A stretch of 64,000 nucleotides of DNA, taken from Pseudomonas sp. PDM04. GTDB lineage: Bacteria > Pseudomonadota > Gammaproteobacteria > Pseudomonadales > Pseudomonadaceae. This document shows positions 53,322-61,733 of this stretch, piece by piece. The position numbers and the translations under genes were made by a program. The notes below the pieces were generated by a model, which saw nothing but the letters and a program-made list of their open reading frames with translations, searched no databases and was not told the origin of the DNA. Position 1 is the first letter of the stretch. The number at the start of each line of letters is the position of its first letter. Location: contig NZ_JACVAI010000008.1 in NCBI RefSeq assembly GCF_014851765.1, positions 1 through 64,000 on the forward strand, given 5' to 3'.

Positions 53322-53397
53322 TGGTGGGTCGTGTGGGATTCGAACCTACGACCAATTGGTTAAAAGCCAACTGCTCTACCAACTGAGCTAACGACCC
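53322..53397 (-). tRNA. tRNA-Lys (anticodon TTT)
   Basis: The 76-nt gene starts GGGTCGTTAGCTCAG and has the anticodon loop CTTTTAA (TTT), the T-loop GTTCGAATC and encoded CCA. The acceptor stem GGGTCGT pairs with ACGACCC. It lies between the two identical tRNA-Pro genes. Confidence 0.96.
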
Positions 53398-53402
53398 AAA
53401 TA

Positions 53403-53479
53403 TGGTCGGGGTAAGGGGATTCGAACTCCTGACATCCTGCTCCCAAAGCAGGCGCGCTACCGGACTGCGCTATACCCCG
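53403..53479 (-). tRNA. tRNA-Pro (anticodon TGG), first copy in the operon
   Basis: It is identical over all 77 nt to the copy at 53152-53228. The shared sequence continues a few bases past the 3' end, giving an 81-bp direct repeat (53148-53228 and 53399-53479). Confidence 0.96.
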
Positions 53480-53488
53480 ATTTGAAAT

Positions 53489-53564
53489 TGGCTCCGTGAC
53501 CAGGACTCGAACCTGGGACCCAATGATTAACAGTCATTTGCTCTACCGACTGAGCTATCACGGA
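53489..53564 (-). tRNA. tRNA-Asn (anticodon GTT)
   Basis: The 76-nt gene starts TCCGTGATAGCTCAG, with anticodon loop CTGTTAA (GTT), T-loop GTTCGAGTC and encoded CCA. The discriminator base is G, as usual for tRNA-Asn. It is the first gene of the tRNA operon on the minus strand. Confidence 0.96.
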
Positions 53565-53650
53565 ACTGCATATTTCAAGTTACAACAGTGAAGCTTGCTT
53601 CACCTCTTCAACCCGTTCGCATCGCTGCGTTCGTGTGTCTGAGGCGCGCT

Positions 53651-53678
53651 ATTCTACAATCTTAAGCACCTCTGTCAA
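53651..53678 (-). promoter_or_regulatory. Promoter of the tRNA operon
   Basis: On the minus strand TTGACA (53678-53673), a 16-nt spacer and TAGAAT (53656-53651) are followed by the GC-rich discriminator AGCGCGCC. This is a stable-RNA type promoter likely to be under ppGpp/DksA control. Transcription starts near 53644 and gives a leader of about 80 nt before tRNA-Asn. The rest of 53679-53810 holds nothing I recognise. Confidence 0.88.
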
Positions 53679-53810
53679 CCCCTAAATCGCTTTCAAGTTA
53701 ATGATTTGCAACTTATTTCAGATTTCTGCCCAGTGAGCGGAAACCCTTCCGGGTGACTGACTGCGGGGCGCACTTTACAAGCCTTTTCCTTTGAGTTCAA
53801 CAACCTGACG

Positions 53811-53837
53811 AAAAAAAGGCCTCGCAATGCGAGGCCT
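53811..53837 (-). terminator. Rho-independent terminator of clpB
   Basis: On the minus strand AGGCCTCGC and GCGAGGCCT form a 9-bp stem with a 3-nt loop, followed by seven T. It begins about 25 nt after the clpB stop codon. Confidence 0.92.
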
Positions 53838-53861
53838 CTTCGTTTCTACCGCCCGTCGGGA

Positions 53862-56426
53862 TCAGGCAAAGACGATCTCGTCGTTCTCCACCACACCCTT
53901 GGCGATGTCGCCGGGCATGAAACGGCCCGACAGGATCAACTGCGCCAGCGGGTTTTCGATCCAGCGCTGGATCGCTCGTTTGAGCGGCCGTGCGCCGTAC
54001 ACCGGGTCGTAACCCACCGCGATCAGCTTGTCCATGGCCTCCGGGCTGAGTTCGAGTTTCAGCTCGCGCTCGGCCAGGCGACTGCGCAGACGACCCAGCT
54101 GGATCTCGGTGATGCCCGCGATCTGATCCCGTGCCAATGGCTCGAAGATCACCACTTCGTCGACCCGGTTGATGAACTCAGGCCGGAAATGCGTGGAAAT
54201 CGCATCCATCACTGCCGCGCGCTGCGCTTCACGGTCACCGACCAGTTCCTGGATCTGCGTCGAGCCCAGGTTGGAGGTCATGACGATCACGGTGTTCTTG
54301 AAGTCCACCGTGCGGCCATGACTGTCGGTCAGGCGACCGTCTTCCAGCACTTGCAGCAGGATGTTGAACACATCCGGATGGGCCTTCTCGACCTCGTCCA
54401 GCAGGATCACCGAATAAGGCTTGCGACGCACCGCCTCGGTCAGGTAACCGCCTTCTTCATACCCGACGTAGCCCGGTGGCGCACCGATCAGGCGAGCCAC
54501 GGAATGTTTCTCCATGAACTCGGACATGTCGATGCGCACCATCGCTTCTTCGGTGTCGAAGAGGAACTCGGCCAGCGCCTTGCACAACTCGGTTTTACCG
54601 ACACCGGTCGGGCCGAGGAACATGAACGAGCCACTGGGCCGATTCGGGTCGGCCAATCCGGCCCGCGAACGCCGTACCGCGTTGGACACCGCGACCACCG
54701 CTTCTTCCTGGCCGATGACGCGCTGGTGCAACAGGCTTTCCATTTTCATCAGCTTGTCGCGCTCGCCCTCGAGCATTTTCGACACTGGAATGCCGGTCCA
54801 TTTCGACACGACTTCAGCGATCTCTTCTTCGGTCACCTTGCTGCGCAGCAGCTGGTTTTCACTCTGGCCATGCTGGTCGACCATCTGCAGGCTGCGCTCC
54901 AGGTCCGGGATCACCCCGTATTGCAGCTCGGCCATGCGGTTCAGGTCACCTTTACGACGCGCCGCTTCCAGTTCCTGGCGGGACTGTTCGATTTTCTGCT
55001 GGATCTGTGCAGAACCCTGGACTTCGGCTTTCTCCGAGTTCCAGATTTCTTCGAGGTCCGAATACTCGCGCTCGTGGCGAGCGATTTCTTCCTGGAGTTT
55101 TTCCAGGCGCTTGATCGCCGCTTCGTCGCTTTCCTTCTTCAGTGCCTGGGATTCCACCTTCAACTGAATCAGGCGGCGCTCCAGACGGTCCAGCACTTCC
55201 GGCTTGGAGTCGATTTCCATGCGGATGCGGCTGGCGGCCTCGTCGATCAGGTCGATGGCCTTGTCCGGCAACTGGCGATCGGTGATGTAGCGATGGCTGA
55301 GCTTGGCCGCAGCAATGATCGCGCCGTCGGTGATCGCCACCTTGTGGTGAACTTCATAGCGTTCTTTCAAGCCACGCAGAATGGCGATGGTGTCTTCTTC
55401 GCTCGGCTCGTCCACCAATACTTTCTGGAAGCGCCGCTCGAGGGCCGCGTCCTTCTCTATATATTGGCGGTACTCGTTGAGCGTGGTCGCGCCGACGCAG
55501 TGCAACTCACCGCGGGCCAACGCTGGCTTGAGCATATTGCCGGCATCCATCGAACCCTCGCCTTTACCGGCGCCGACCATGGTGTGCAGCTCGTCGATGA
55601 ACAGGATGATCTGCCCTTCCTGCTTCGACAGTTCATTGAGCAGGGCTTTCAGGCGCTCTTCGAATTCGCCACGATACTTGGCGCCAGCGATCAGCGCCCC
55701 CATGTCCAGGGACAGCAGGCGCTTGCCCTTGAGGCCGTCCGGCACTTCGCCGTTGATGATGCGCTGGGCCAGGCCTTCGGCGATCGCGGTTTTACCGACG
55801 CCCGGCTCACCGATCAACACCGGGTTGTTTTTTGTCCGGCGTTGCAGCACCTGAATCGTGCGGCGAATTTCGTCGTCACGGCCGATCACCGGATCGAGCT
55901 TGCCTTCTTCGGCCCGCTTGGTCAGGTCGACGGTGTACTTATCCAGTGCCTGACGCGATTCCTCGTGGTTGGCGTCATTGACCGCTTCGCCACCGCGCAG
56001 GTTGTTGATGGCGTTTTCCAATGCTTTCTTGCTCACACCCTGGCCGAGCAGCAATTTGCCGAGCTTGCTGTTCTCGTCCATCGCGGCGAGCAACACCAGC
56101 TCGCTGGAAATGAACTGGTCGCCTTTCTGCTGCGCCAGGCGATCAGCCTGGTTGAGCAAGCGCGCCAGGTCCTGCGACATGTTCACGTCACCGGTCGGGT
56201 TCTGGATCTTGGGTAATTGGTCGAGCTCTTTGGTCAGCTCTTTACGCAGGCTGTTGACGTCAAAACCGACCTGCATCAGCAGGGGTTTGATCGAACCACC
56301 CTGCTGTTCCAGCATCGCCTGCATCAAGTGCGCAGGCTCGATGCCGGGATGATCAAGGCCGACGGCCAGGGATTGGGCGTCGGACAGGGCTAACTGTAAT
56401 TTGCTGGTTAAACGATCTATTCGCAT
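53862..56426 (-). CDS. clpB: ATP-dependent disaggregase ClpB
   Basis: The 854-residue Hsp100 chaperone rescues aggregated proteins with DnaK. It has an N-domain (1-145) and a first AAA+ module with Walker A GEPGVGKTAIAEG (about 205). The long coiled-coil middle domain (about 405-525, rich in E, K and R) distinguishes ClpB from ClpA. The second AAA+ module has GPTGVGKTELCKAL (about 604). No IGF-type ClpP loop is evident. The predicted sigma32 promoter lies at 56497-56525 and a terminator follows the gene. Confidence 0.96.
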   Translation of the reverse strand: MRIDRLTSKLQLALSDAQSLAVGLDHPGIEPAHLMQAMLEQQGGSIKPLLMQVGFDVNSLRKELTKELDQLPKIQNPTGDVNMSQDLARLLNQADRLAQQKGDQFISSELVLLAAMDENSKLGKLLLGQGVSKKALENAINNLRGGEAVNDANHEESRQALDKYTVDLTKRAEEGKLDPVIGRDDEIRRTIQVLQRRTKNNPVLIGEPGVGKTAIAEGLAQRIINGEVPDGLKGKRLLSLDMGALIAGAKYRGEFEERLKALLNELSKQEGQIILFIDELHTMVGAGKGEGSMDAGNMLKPALARGELHCVGATTLNEYRQYIEKDAALERRFQKVLVDEPSEEDTIAILRGLKERYEVHHKVAITDGAIIAAAKLSHRYITDRQLPDKAIDLIDEAASRIRMEIDSKPEVLDRLERRLIQLKVESQALKKESDEAAIKRLEKLQEEIARHEREYSDLEEIWNSEKAEVQGSAQIQQKIEQSRQELEAARRKGDLNRMAELQYGVIPDLERSLQMVDQHGQSENQLLRSKVTEEEIAEVVSKWTGIPVSKMLEGERDKLMKMESLLHQRVIGQEEAVVAVSNAVRRSRAGLADPNRPSGSFMFLGPTGVGKTELCKALAEFLFDTEEAMVRIDMSEFMEKHSVARLIGAPPGYVGYEEGGYLTEAVRRKPYSVILLDEVEKAHPDVFNILLQVLEDGRLTDSHGRTVDFKNTVIVMTSNLGSTQIQELVGDREAQRAAVMDAISTHFRPEFINRVDEVVIFEPLARDQIAGITEIQLGRLRSRLAERELKLELSPEAMDKLIAVGYDPVYGARPLKRAIQRWIENPLAQLILSGRFMPGDIAKGVVENDEIVFA

Positions 56427-56496
56427 GGGTCACCTTCCTATGGAGCAGGCCGGACCAATAAACATCCTGAATGAAGAAGCCTGCCAGATACCGTTA

Positions 56497-56525
56497 TAGA
56501 TGCGGTCGATTCTGGGAGTTTCAAG
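56497..56525 (-). promoter_or_regulatory. Heat-shock (sigma32) promoter of clpB
   Basis: On the minus strand CTTGAAA (56525-56519), a 14-nt spacer and CGCATCTA (56504-56497) closely match the sigma32 consensus CTTGAAA-N11-16-CCCCATnT. It is about 70 nt upstream of the clpB start, which fits heat induction. Confidence 0.82.
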
Positions 56526-56555
56526 CGTCCTGACGTTGATGCAGATCAGACAAGT

Positions 56556-57281
56556 CTAGCGTTCAAGCCAGATAAGGGAGGCAAACCGACCCGTGCGCGG
56601 ATGGCGGCGGTAGGAAAAGAAGCGGGGGTCGGTCACGGTACACAAACCGCCACCATACACGGCTGTGACACCCCGGGCAGCCAGACGCAGGCGCGCCAGC
56701 TCATAGATGTCCGCCATGAGCTTGCCTTCATGGGCGCCAGGGACGAACGCCCTGGCCGATTCCGGCACCTGCCGGACGAAGGCTTCCCGGACTTCCGGGC
56801 CGACTTCAAAGGCTTGCGGGCCGATAGCCGGGCCGAGCCAGACCAGCACGTCCCCGGCTGGAACGGCCAAGGTGTCGAGGGTTGCCTCCAGCACGCCCGC
56901 CGCCAACCCGCGCCATCCGGCGTGGGCCGCGGCTACGCGGGTGCCGGCACGGTCACAAAACAGCACTGGCAGGCAGTCGGCCGTCATGGCCGCGCAGGCA
57001 ATGCCGGGCGTCGCCGTCCAGCTCGCGTCGGCGGTGGCGACCTGGCCGGGGTCGGCATGGGCCACGGCAATGCCGTGCACCTGTTTCAGCCAGGCCGGCT
57101 GGATGGAAAAGCGTTCGGTGAGGCGACGACGGTTCTCGGCGACGGCTTCGGGGCTGTCATCGACGTGATCGCCAAGGTTGAGGCTGTCGAACGGCGCCAG
57201 GCTGACGCCGCCCGTACGGGTGGTCACACAGGCCTTGACCCCGGCAGGCGCAGGCCAGTCGGGAATCAGCCAGTCACTCAT
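56556..57281 (-). CDS. pgeF: PgeF/YfiH multicopper-oxidase-like (laccase-domain) protein
   Basis: The 241-residue protein belongs to the DUF152/YfiH family. It has WLKQVHGIAV, CAAMTADCLPVLFCD and AAAHAGWRGLAAGVL, the His and Cys residues of the conserved zinc/catalytic site. E. coli PgeF removes wrongly incorporated L-Ser from peptidoglycan precursors. Older annotations call it polyphenol oxidase. It overlaps rluD by four bases, as in many gammaproteobacteria. Confidence 0.9.
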   Translation of the reverse strand: MSDWLIPDWPAPAGVKACVTTRTGGVSLAPFDSLNLGDHVDDSPEAVAENRRRLTERFSIQPAWLKQVHGIAVAHADPGQVATADASWTATPGIACAAMTADCLPVLFCDRAGTRVAAAHAGWRGLAAGVLEATLDTLAVPAGDVLVWLGPAIGPQAFEVGPEVREAFVRQVPESARAFVPGAHEGKLMADIYELARLRLAARGVTAVYGGGLCTVTDPRFFSYRRHPRTGRFASLIWLER

Positions 57282-58240
57282 CCGACGAACGCCTCGCGGT
57301 CCTGCTTGAGCAGGGTCAGCAGCCAGACGAAATCCTCCGGCAGCGGCGACTCCCAGCTCATGCGTTCACCGGTACTCGGGTGTTCCAGCTCGAGGAATCG
57401 CGCATGCAGGGCCTGGCGCGGGAAGTTTTTCAACGACTCGACCATGGTCGGATTCGCGGCCGGCGGGATACGGAAGCGACCGCCGTAGGCCGGGTCGCCG
57501 ACCAACGGGAAGTTGATATGCGCCATGTGCACGCGAATCTGGTGCGTGCGACCGGTTTCCAGCTTGACCCGCACGTGGGTGTGGGAGCGGAAGCGCTCGA
57601 GCACGCGGTAATGACTGACGGCCTGCTTGCCCCCTTCCATCACGGCCATGCGCTGGCGTTGCTGACCATGACGCCCGATGGGCGCGTTGATCTTGCCGCC
57701 GGCGGTCACCACGCCGATCACGATGCACTCGTAGATGCGACTGACACTGCGGCTCTGCAATTGTGCGACGAGTTTTGTCTGCGCCTGAATGGTCTTGGCC
57801 ACCACCATCAGTCCGGTGGTGTCCTTGTCCAGGCGATGCACGATACCGGCGCGGGGCACATTGATGATGTCCGGCACGTGGTGCAGCAGGGCGTTGAGCA
57901 AGGTGCCGTCAGCATGGCCGGCGGCAGGGTGCACCACCAGGCCGGCGGGCTTGTTGATGACCAGGATGTCGTCATCTTCATAGACGATATCCAGTTCGAT
58001 GTCCTGGGCGACCCATTCACCCTGGGCTTCCTGCTCGGCAGTCAGCTCGAGGATGGCGCCACCGTGCACGATGTCTCGCGGGCGGATGACCGCTCCATCC
58101 ACAGTCAACCGGCCCTCTTTGATCCAGGCGGAAAGGCGCGAGCGCGAGTGCTCGGCAAACAATTGTGCGGCGACTTGATCGAGGCGTTGGCCGCCCAATT
58201 CGGACGGCACCTCTGCGCGAAGTTCTATTTTATCGGACAT
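57278..58240 (-). CDS. rluD: 23S rRNA pseudouridine synthase RluD
   Basis: The 320-residue enzyme makes pseudouridines in helix 69 of 23S rRNA. It has an N-terminal S4 RNA-binding domain (GGQRLDQVAAQLFAEHSRSRLSAWIKEGRLTVDG). The catalytic Asp is D138 in GIVHRLDKDTTGLMVVAK. The ATG at 58240 (MSDKIELRAE) is the family start. An in-frame ATG seven codons upstream is possible but unlikely. It is divergent from bamD, with about 150 bases between the starts. Confidence 0.94.
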   Translation of the reverse strand: MSDKIELRAEVPSELGGQRLDQVAAQLFAEHSRSRLSAWIKEGRLTVDGAVIRPRDIVHGGAILELTAEQEAQGEWVAQDIELDIVYEDDDILVINKPAGLVVHPAAGHADGTLLNALLHHVPDIINVPRAGIVHRLDKDTTGLMVVAKTIQAQTKLVAQLQSRSVSRIYECIVIGVVTAGGKINAPIGRHGQQRQRMAVMEGGKQAVSHYRVLERFRSHTHVRVKLETGRTHQIRVHMAHINFPLVGDPAYGGRFRIPPAANPTMVESLKNFPRQALHARFLELEHPSTGERMSWESPLPEDFVWLLTLLKQDREAFVG

Positions 58241-58391
58241 GCTCGGACTAGGCGTCGGCACAGCCTTTGGTTTCGGCTGCGCGCTTGTGGTTAAATACGG
58301 CGTCTTTTGCCCCGAGGCTATTCAACGGGGCGCTCATCATAACAGGACGGCCTCGCCCAAGACAGCGGCCGTCATAGGGACGCAAGCCGCC

Positions 58392-59414
58392 ATGCAAGTG
58401 AAACACCTGCTGCTGATCGCCATCCTCGCATTGACCGCCGCTTGCTCATCGAAGGAAGTCGTAGACGAAAACCTCAGCGAAGTCGAGCTGTATCAACAGG
58501 CTCAGCATGACCTGGACAACAATAGCTACACCGCCGCCACAGCCAAGCTGAAGGCGCTGGAGTCGCGTTATCCGTTCGGGCGCTACGCCGACCAGGCTCA
58601 ACTCGAGCTCATCTACGCCAACTACAAGAACACCGAGCCTGAGGCTGCAAAATCGGCCGCCGAGCGATTCATTCGTCTGCACCCGCAGCACCCGAACGTG
58701 GATTACGCCTATTACCTCAAGGGGCTGACCTCGTTCGACCAGGACGTTGGCCTGTTGTCGCGGTTCCTGCCGCTGGACATGACCAAGCGTGACCCGGGTG
58801 CTGCCCGCGACTCCTACAACGAGTTCGCACAGCTGACCAGCCGCTTCCCGAACAGCCGTTACTCGCCGGACGCCAAGCAGCGCATGATTTACCTGCGCAA
58901 CCTGCTGGCGGCCTACGAGATTCACGTGGCCGACTACTACCTGACCCGTCAGGCCTACGTGGCCGCCGCCAACCGTGGCCGCTACGTGGTGGAAAACTTC
59001 CAGGAAACCCCATCGGTCGGCGACGGCCTGGCGGTGATGACCGAAGCCTACCAGCGCCTGCACCTGGACGAACTGGCCGCCACCAGCCTCGAAACCCTGA
59101 AGCTCAACTACCCGAACCACCCAAGCCTGGTGGACGGTCAGTTCGTGCCTTCGATGGACGAAGCCGACAACCGTTCGTGGCTGAGCAAGGCCACCCTGGG
59201 CCTGATCGAATCCCGTCCACCGCTGCCGCCGGGAGAAACCCGCGCCAACCAGGACGTCCAGAAGCAATTCCAGGACGCCAAGGATGCAATCCCGAACGAG
59301 CTCAAGCCTAAAGACGAAAATGGCGACGTGATCGAAGAAGAAGAGCACGAAGCGGAAGGTAACAACGAAGACCGCTCCTGGTTCAGCTACATGACTTTCG
59401 GCGTGTTCGACTAA
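58392..59414 (+). CDS. bamD: Outer membrane assembly lipoprotein BamD
   Basis: The 340-residue precursor has a lipobox (LALTAAC) and five TPR-like repeats (about 28-245: ELYQQAQHDLDNNSYTAATAKLKALESRYPFGRYADQAQLELIYANY). It is an essential part of the BAM complex that inserts outer-membrane beta-barrels. The C-terminal tail beyond residue 270 is acidic (NGDVIEEEEHEAEG) and longer than in E. coli, as in other pseudomonads. The older name is comL. A strong terminator follows. Confidence 0.95.
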   Translation: MQVKHLLLIAILALTAACSSKEVVDENLSEVELYQQAQHDLDNNSYTAATAKLKALESRYPFGRYADQAQLELIYANYKNTEPEAAKSAAERFIRLHPQHPNVDYAYYLKGLTSFDQDVGLLSRFLPLDMTKRDPGAARDSYNEFAQLTSRFPNSRYSPDAKQRMIYLRNLLAAYEIHVADYYLTRQAYVAAANRGRYVVENFQETPSVGDGLAVMTEAYQRLHLDELAATSLETLKLNYPNHPSLVDGQFVPSMDEADNRSWLSKATLGLIESRPPLPPGETRANQDVQKQFQDAKDAIPNELKPKDENGDVIEEEEHEAEGNNEDRSWFSYMTFGVFD

Positions 59415-59453
59415 GCGCTGATCGGCCAAACCGATTCGGTTGACCGCAGCCAC

Positions 59454-59490
59454 AAAAAAATCCGATGCCAGCTGGCATCGGATTTTTTTT
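59454..59490 (+). terminator. Bidirectional terminator between bamD and the FadR-type gene
   Basis: Seven A, TCCGATGCCA, GC, TGGCATCGGA and eight T form a perfect palindrome. It terminates bamD on the plus strand and can also stop the convergent regulator gene. Confidence 0.93.
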
Positions 59491-59553
59491 GCCAGGGGCA
59501 AAGCACTTGGCTGCTTGTAGAACAACGAAACAACAAGCCCCGCCGTGGCTCTC

Positions 59554-60285
59554 TCAGAAGAACCTGATCTCGTAACCAAAGCGCGATGCCGCACTGACGA
59601 TGTGTTGGCCCATGATCTGCCGTGCTGCGCCGGCATCCCGGTCGATGAATGCCTGCACCAGTTCCTCATGCTCGCCACGGGCGGCATGCGGAATATTGCT
59701 GAACACCGGGCCACGCCGCGCGAAGTTCATCGTGATCAATGCCCGCATGGGTTCCAGCACGGTGCGAATCATCGTTTCCAGGTAATCGTTGCCTGACGCG
59801 GCGGCCACCGCCCGATGAAAGTCCAGGTCGGCGTTGACCGTGTCCAGCGTCGGCTCGCCCTCATACTGCATGCGCAGGACCGCATCCTGGATGGTTTTCA
59901 GCTTGCGCGGCGTCATGTGCGTCGCCGTCAGCGCGGCGGCCTGGCTTTCCAGGATGGCTCGCACTTCAAACATGTTGCGAATCGTATTGTCGCCGTCAAG
60001 CAACGGCGCGTTTTCCGGCAAGGGCGCACGCTCCGCCGCCGGCGCCGCCGCAACGAAGACCCCCACGCCCTGGCGCGACTGAATCAGCCCTTGCGCCCGA
60101 AGCGTGGCGATGCCTTCGCGCACGACGTTGCGGCTGACTCCGAAGTTTTGCGAGAGAAACTGTTCGGTGGGCAGCCGATCTCCCGGTCGCAGTCGGCCCG
60201 AGGCTATTTCATCGCTCAGCGATCGAGCGATGTGCTCGGCCAGATGAGGTCTGCGCGACACGGGCTGCACGTTCATTTCACTCAT
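59554..60285 (-). CDS. FadR/GntR-family transcriptional regulator with FCD domain
   Basis: The 243-residue regulator has an N-terminal winged helix (DEIASGRLRPGDRLPTEQFLSQNFGVSRNVVREGIATL, about 25-62, and the wing GLIQSRQGVGVFV). The C-terminal FCD domain (about 105-235) has DLDFHRAVAAASGN and GEHEELVQAFIDRD, whose Asp and His residues normally bind a metal and an organic acid. It is divergent from the enolase-superfamily gene and very likely controls that cluster. The ATG at 60285 is chosen. An in-frame ATG at 60276 is an alternative. Confidence 0.9.
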   Translation of the reverse strand: MSEMNVQPVSRRPHLAEHIARSLSDEIASGRLRPGDRLPTEQFLSQNFGVSRNVVREGIATLRAQGLIQSRQGVGVFVAAAPAAERAPLPENAPLLDGDNTIRNMFEVRAILESQAAALTATHMTPRKLKTIQDAVLRMQYEGEPTLDTVNADLDFHRAVAAASGNDYLETMIRTVLEPMRALITMNFARRGPVFSNIPHAARGEHEELVQAFIDRDAGAARQIMGQHIVSAASRFGYEIRFF

Positions 60286-60547
60286 GCTGAGTCATCCCTT
60301 TTACTTGTCTACTTAATCTACATCAGAAGACTTGTTCCAGACAGGAATAACTGAAATTACTCAATCGAAGTAATCATTAAATACATATACATCAATAGGT
60401 TATGCACAAATAATCGACCGAATCAGAAAGGCGCCTACTTGTTCTGTTGAAGGACAACTGAACATCATTTAGGTTGATTTGCACCTGGACGCGGTTAAAC
60501 CCACAAATCCCCGCGCTCCTTGTACAACCTGCCGGAGGCGTCGCTCC
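60286..60547. promoter_or_regulatory. Divergent control region of the FadR/enolase cluster
   Basis: This 262-bp region is AT-rich (60350-60430). An imperfect 23-bp palindrome at 60441-60463 has arms GTTCTGTTG and CAACTGAAC, with one mismatch and a 5-nt centre. It contains a TTGT...ACAA pair. It is a reasonable operator for the FadR-type regulator. CTTGTTCCAGACAGG at about 60329-60343 is a weaker candidate. Confidence 0.5.
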
Positions 60548-61654
60548 ATGAAAATTGCCAGCATCGAAACCATTGCACTTCGAATCCCCTTCACCACTGG
60601 CGGCCGGTCTGCCGGCGGAGTCTGGGGGCCGAAGGATCTGCAGATGGTCGATTCACTTGTGGTCAAGATCACCACCGACGACGGCATTGTCGGCTGGGGC
60701 GAAACCTTCGGGTTCACCGCCATACCGGCAGTGAAAGTGGTGATCGACCAGATCCTCGCCCCGGAACTGATCGGCTGCGATGTCTCGCGGCGGGAGAAAT
60801 TGCAGGGCGACTTGCAAAAGAAATTTCACGTCTTCGGGCGCAGCGGCGCGTTCATCTACGGCCTGTCGGCAATCGATATCGCGCTCTGGGATATCGCCGG
60901 CAAAGCCGCAGGCCAACCGGTCTTCAAGCTGCTCGGCGGCAGTGAAGCCACGTCGCTGGCGGCGTATGCGAGCCTGATCCGCTACGCCGACGCGGACCTG
61001 ATTCGCACCAACGTGAAGCGTGCGGTCAACGCGGGCTTCCGCCACCTCAAGTTGCATGAGGTGGATGTCGAGGTCATTCGTGCTGCCTGTGAAGCCGCAG
61101 GCCCGGGCGTCGAGATCACCCTGGACGTCAACGCTCCATGGACCGTGCGCGAAGCGCTGGACATCGCCGAACAACTTCGTCCGTTGAACCTGCGCTGGAT
61201 CGAAGAACCGGTGTGGCCGCCGGAAAACTATGCCGGCCTGGCAACGGTGCGCAAGCACGGCGGCATCCCCGTGGCGGCCGGAGAGAACGCGTCGACGCTC
61301 ATGGATTTCCAGCACCTGCTCGAGGCCGGCGCGGTGGATTTCGTGCAGCCGAGCCCGGCCAAGATGGGCGGTATCACCGAACTGCAGAAAGTCTATGCGC
61401 TGGCCAATGCCCATGGCGTCACAGTGATGGTCCACGCCTTCTACGACGGCCCTGGCCTGCTGGCTGCCGTGCACGGGAGTGCGGCCCTGGGCGGCGCGAA
61501 ATCCCTGGTGGAATGGCGCTACTTCGACCTCGAAGCGCAACTCTATGGCGACGCCATCATTCCGCGTAACGGCCGCATCGACGTACCGCAGGGACCGGGG
61601 CTAGGCCTCGAACCTGACCAGGACGTCATTCGCGACTACCGCATCGAAGTCTGA
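60548..61654 (+). CDS. Enolase-superfamily (mandelate racemase/muconate lactonizing-like) enzyme
   Basis: The 368-residue protein has the N-terminal capping domain and a TIM barrel. Expected Mg2+ ligands are D193 (LDVNAPW), E219 (WIEEPVW) and E246 (AAGENAST). General base candidates are K168 in LKLHE (a KxH instead of KxK motif) and H296 in VMVHAFYDGPG. The usual Asp partner of the His dyad is missing, because QPSPAKMGG replaces QPDxxxxGG. The reaction is therefore unassigned, though acid-sugar or hydroxy-acid dehydration or epimerisation is plausible. The ATG at 60548 follows GGAGGCG. Confidence 0.88.
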   Translation: MKIASIETIALRIPFTTGGRSAGGVWGPKDLQMVDSLVVKITTDDGIVGWGETFGFTAIPAVKVVIDQILAPELIGCDVSRREKLQGDLQKKFHVFGRSGAFIYGLSAIDIALWDIAGKAAGQPVFKLLGGSEATSLAAYASLIRYADADLIRTNVKRAVNAGFRHLKLHEVDVEVIRAACEAAGPGVEITLDVNAPWTVREALDIAEQLRPLNLRWIEEPVWPPENYAGLATVRKHGGIPVAAGENASTLMDFQHLLEAGAVDFVQPSPAKMGGITELQKVYALANAHGVTVMVHAFYDGPGLLAAVHGSAALGGAKSLVEWRYFDLEAQLYGDAIIPRNGRIDVPQGPGLGLEPDQDVIRDYRIEV

Positions 61655-61733
61655 CCCCGCTGGCCGCCGGTGCCTGGCGGCCTTCCCGAGCCTTTTCCAC
61701 AGTCTTGATAAAAATAAATACGAGGATTGAGCC

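Noticed and set aside
54189..56216. 675-codon open frame on the plus strand
   Set aside because: It is exactly antisense to clpB, and its translation shows no family features.
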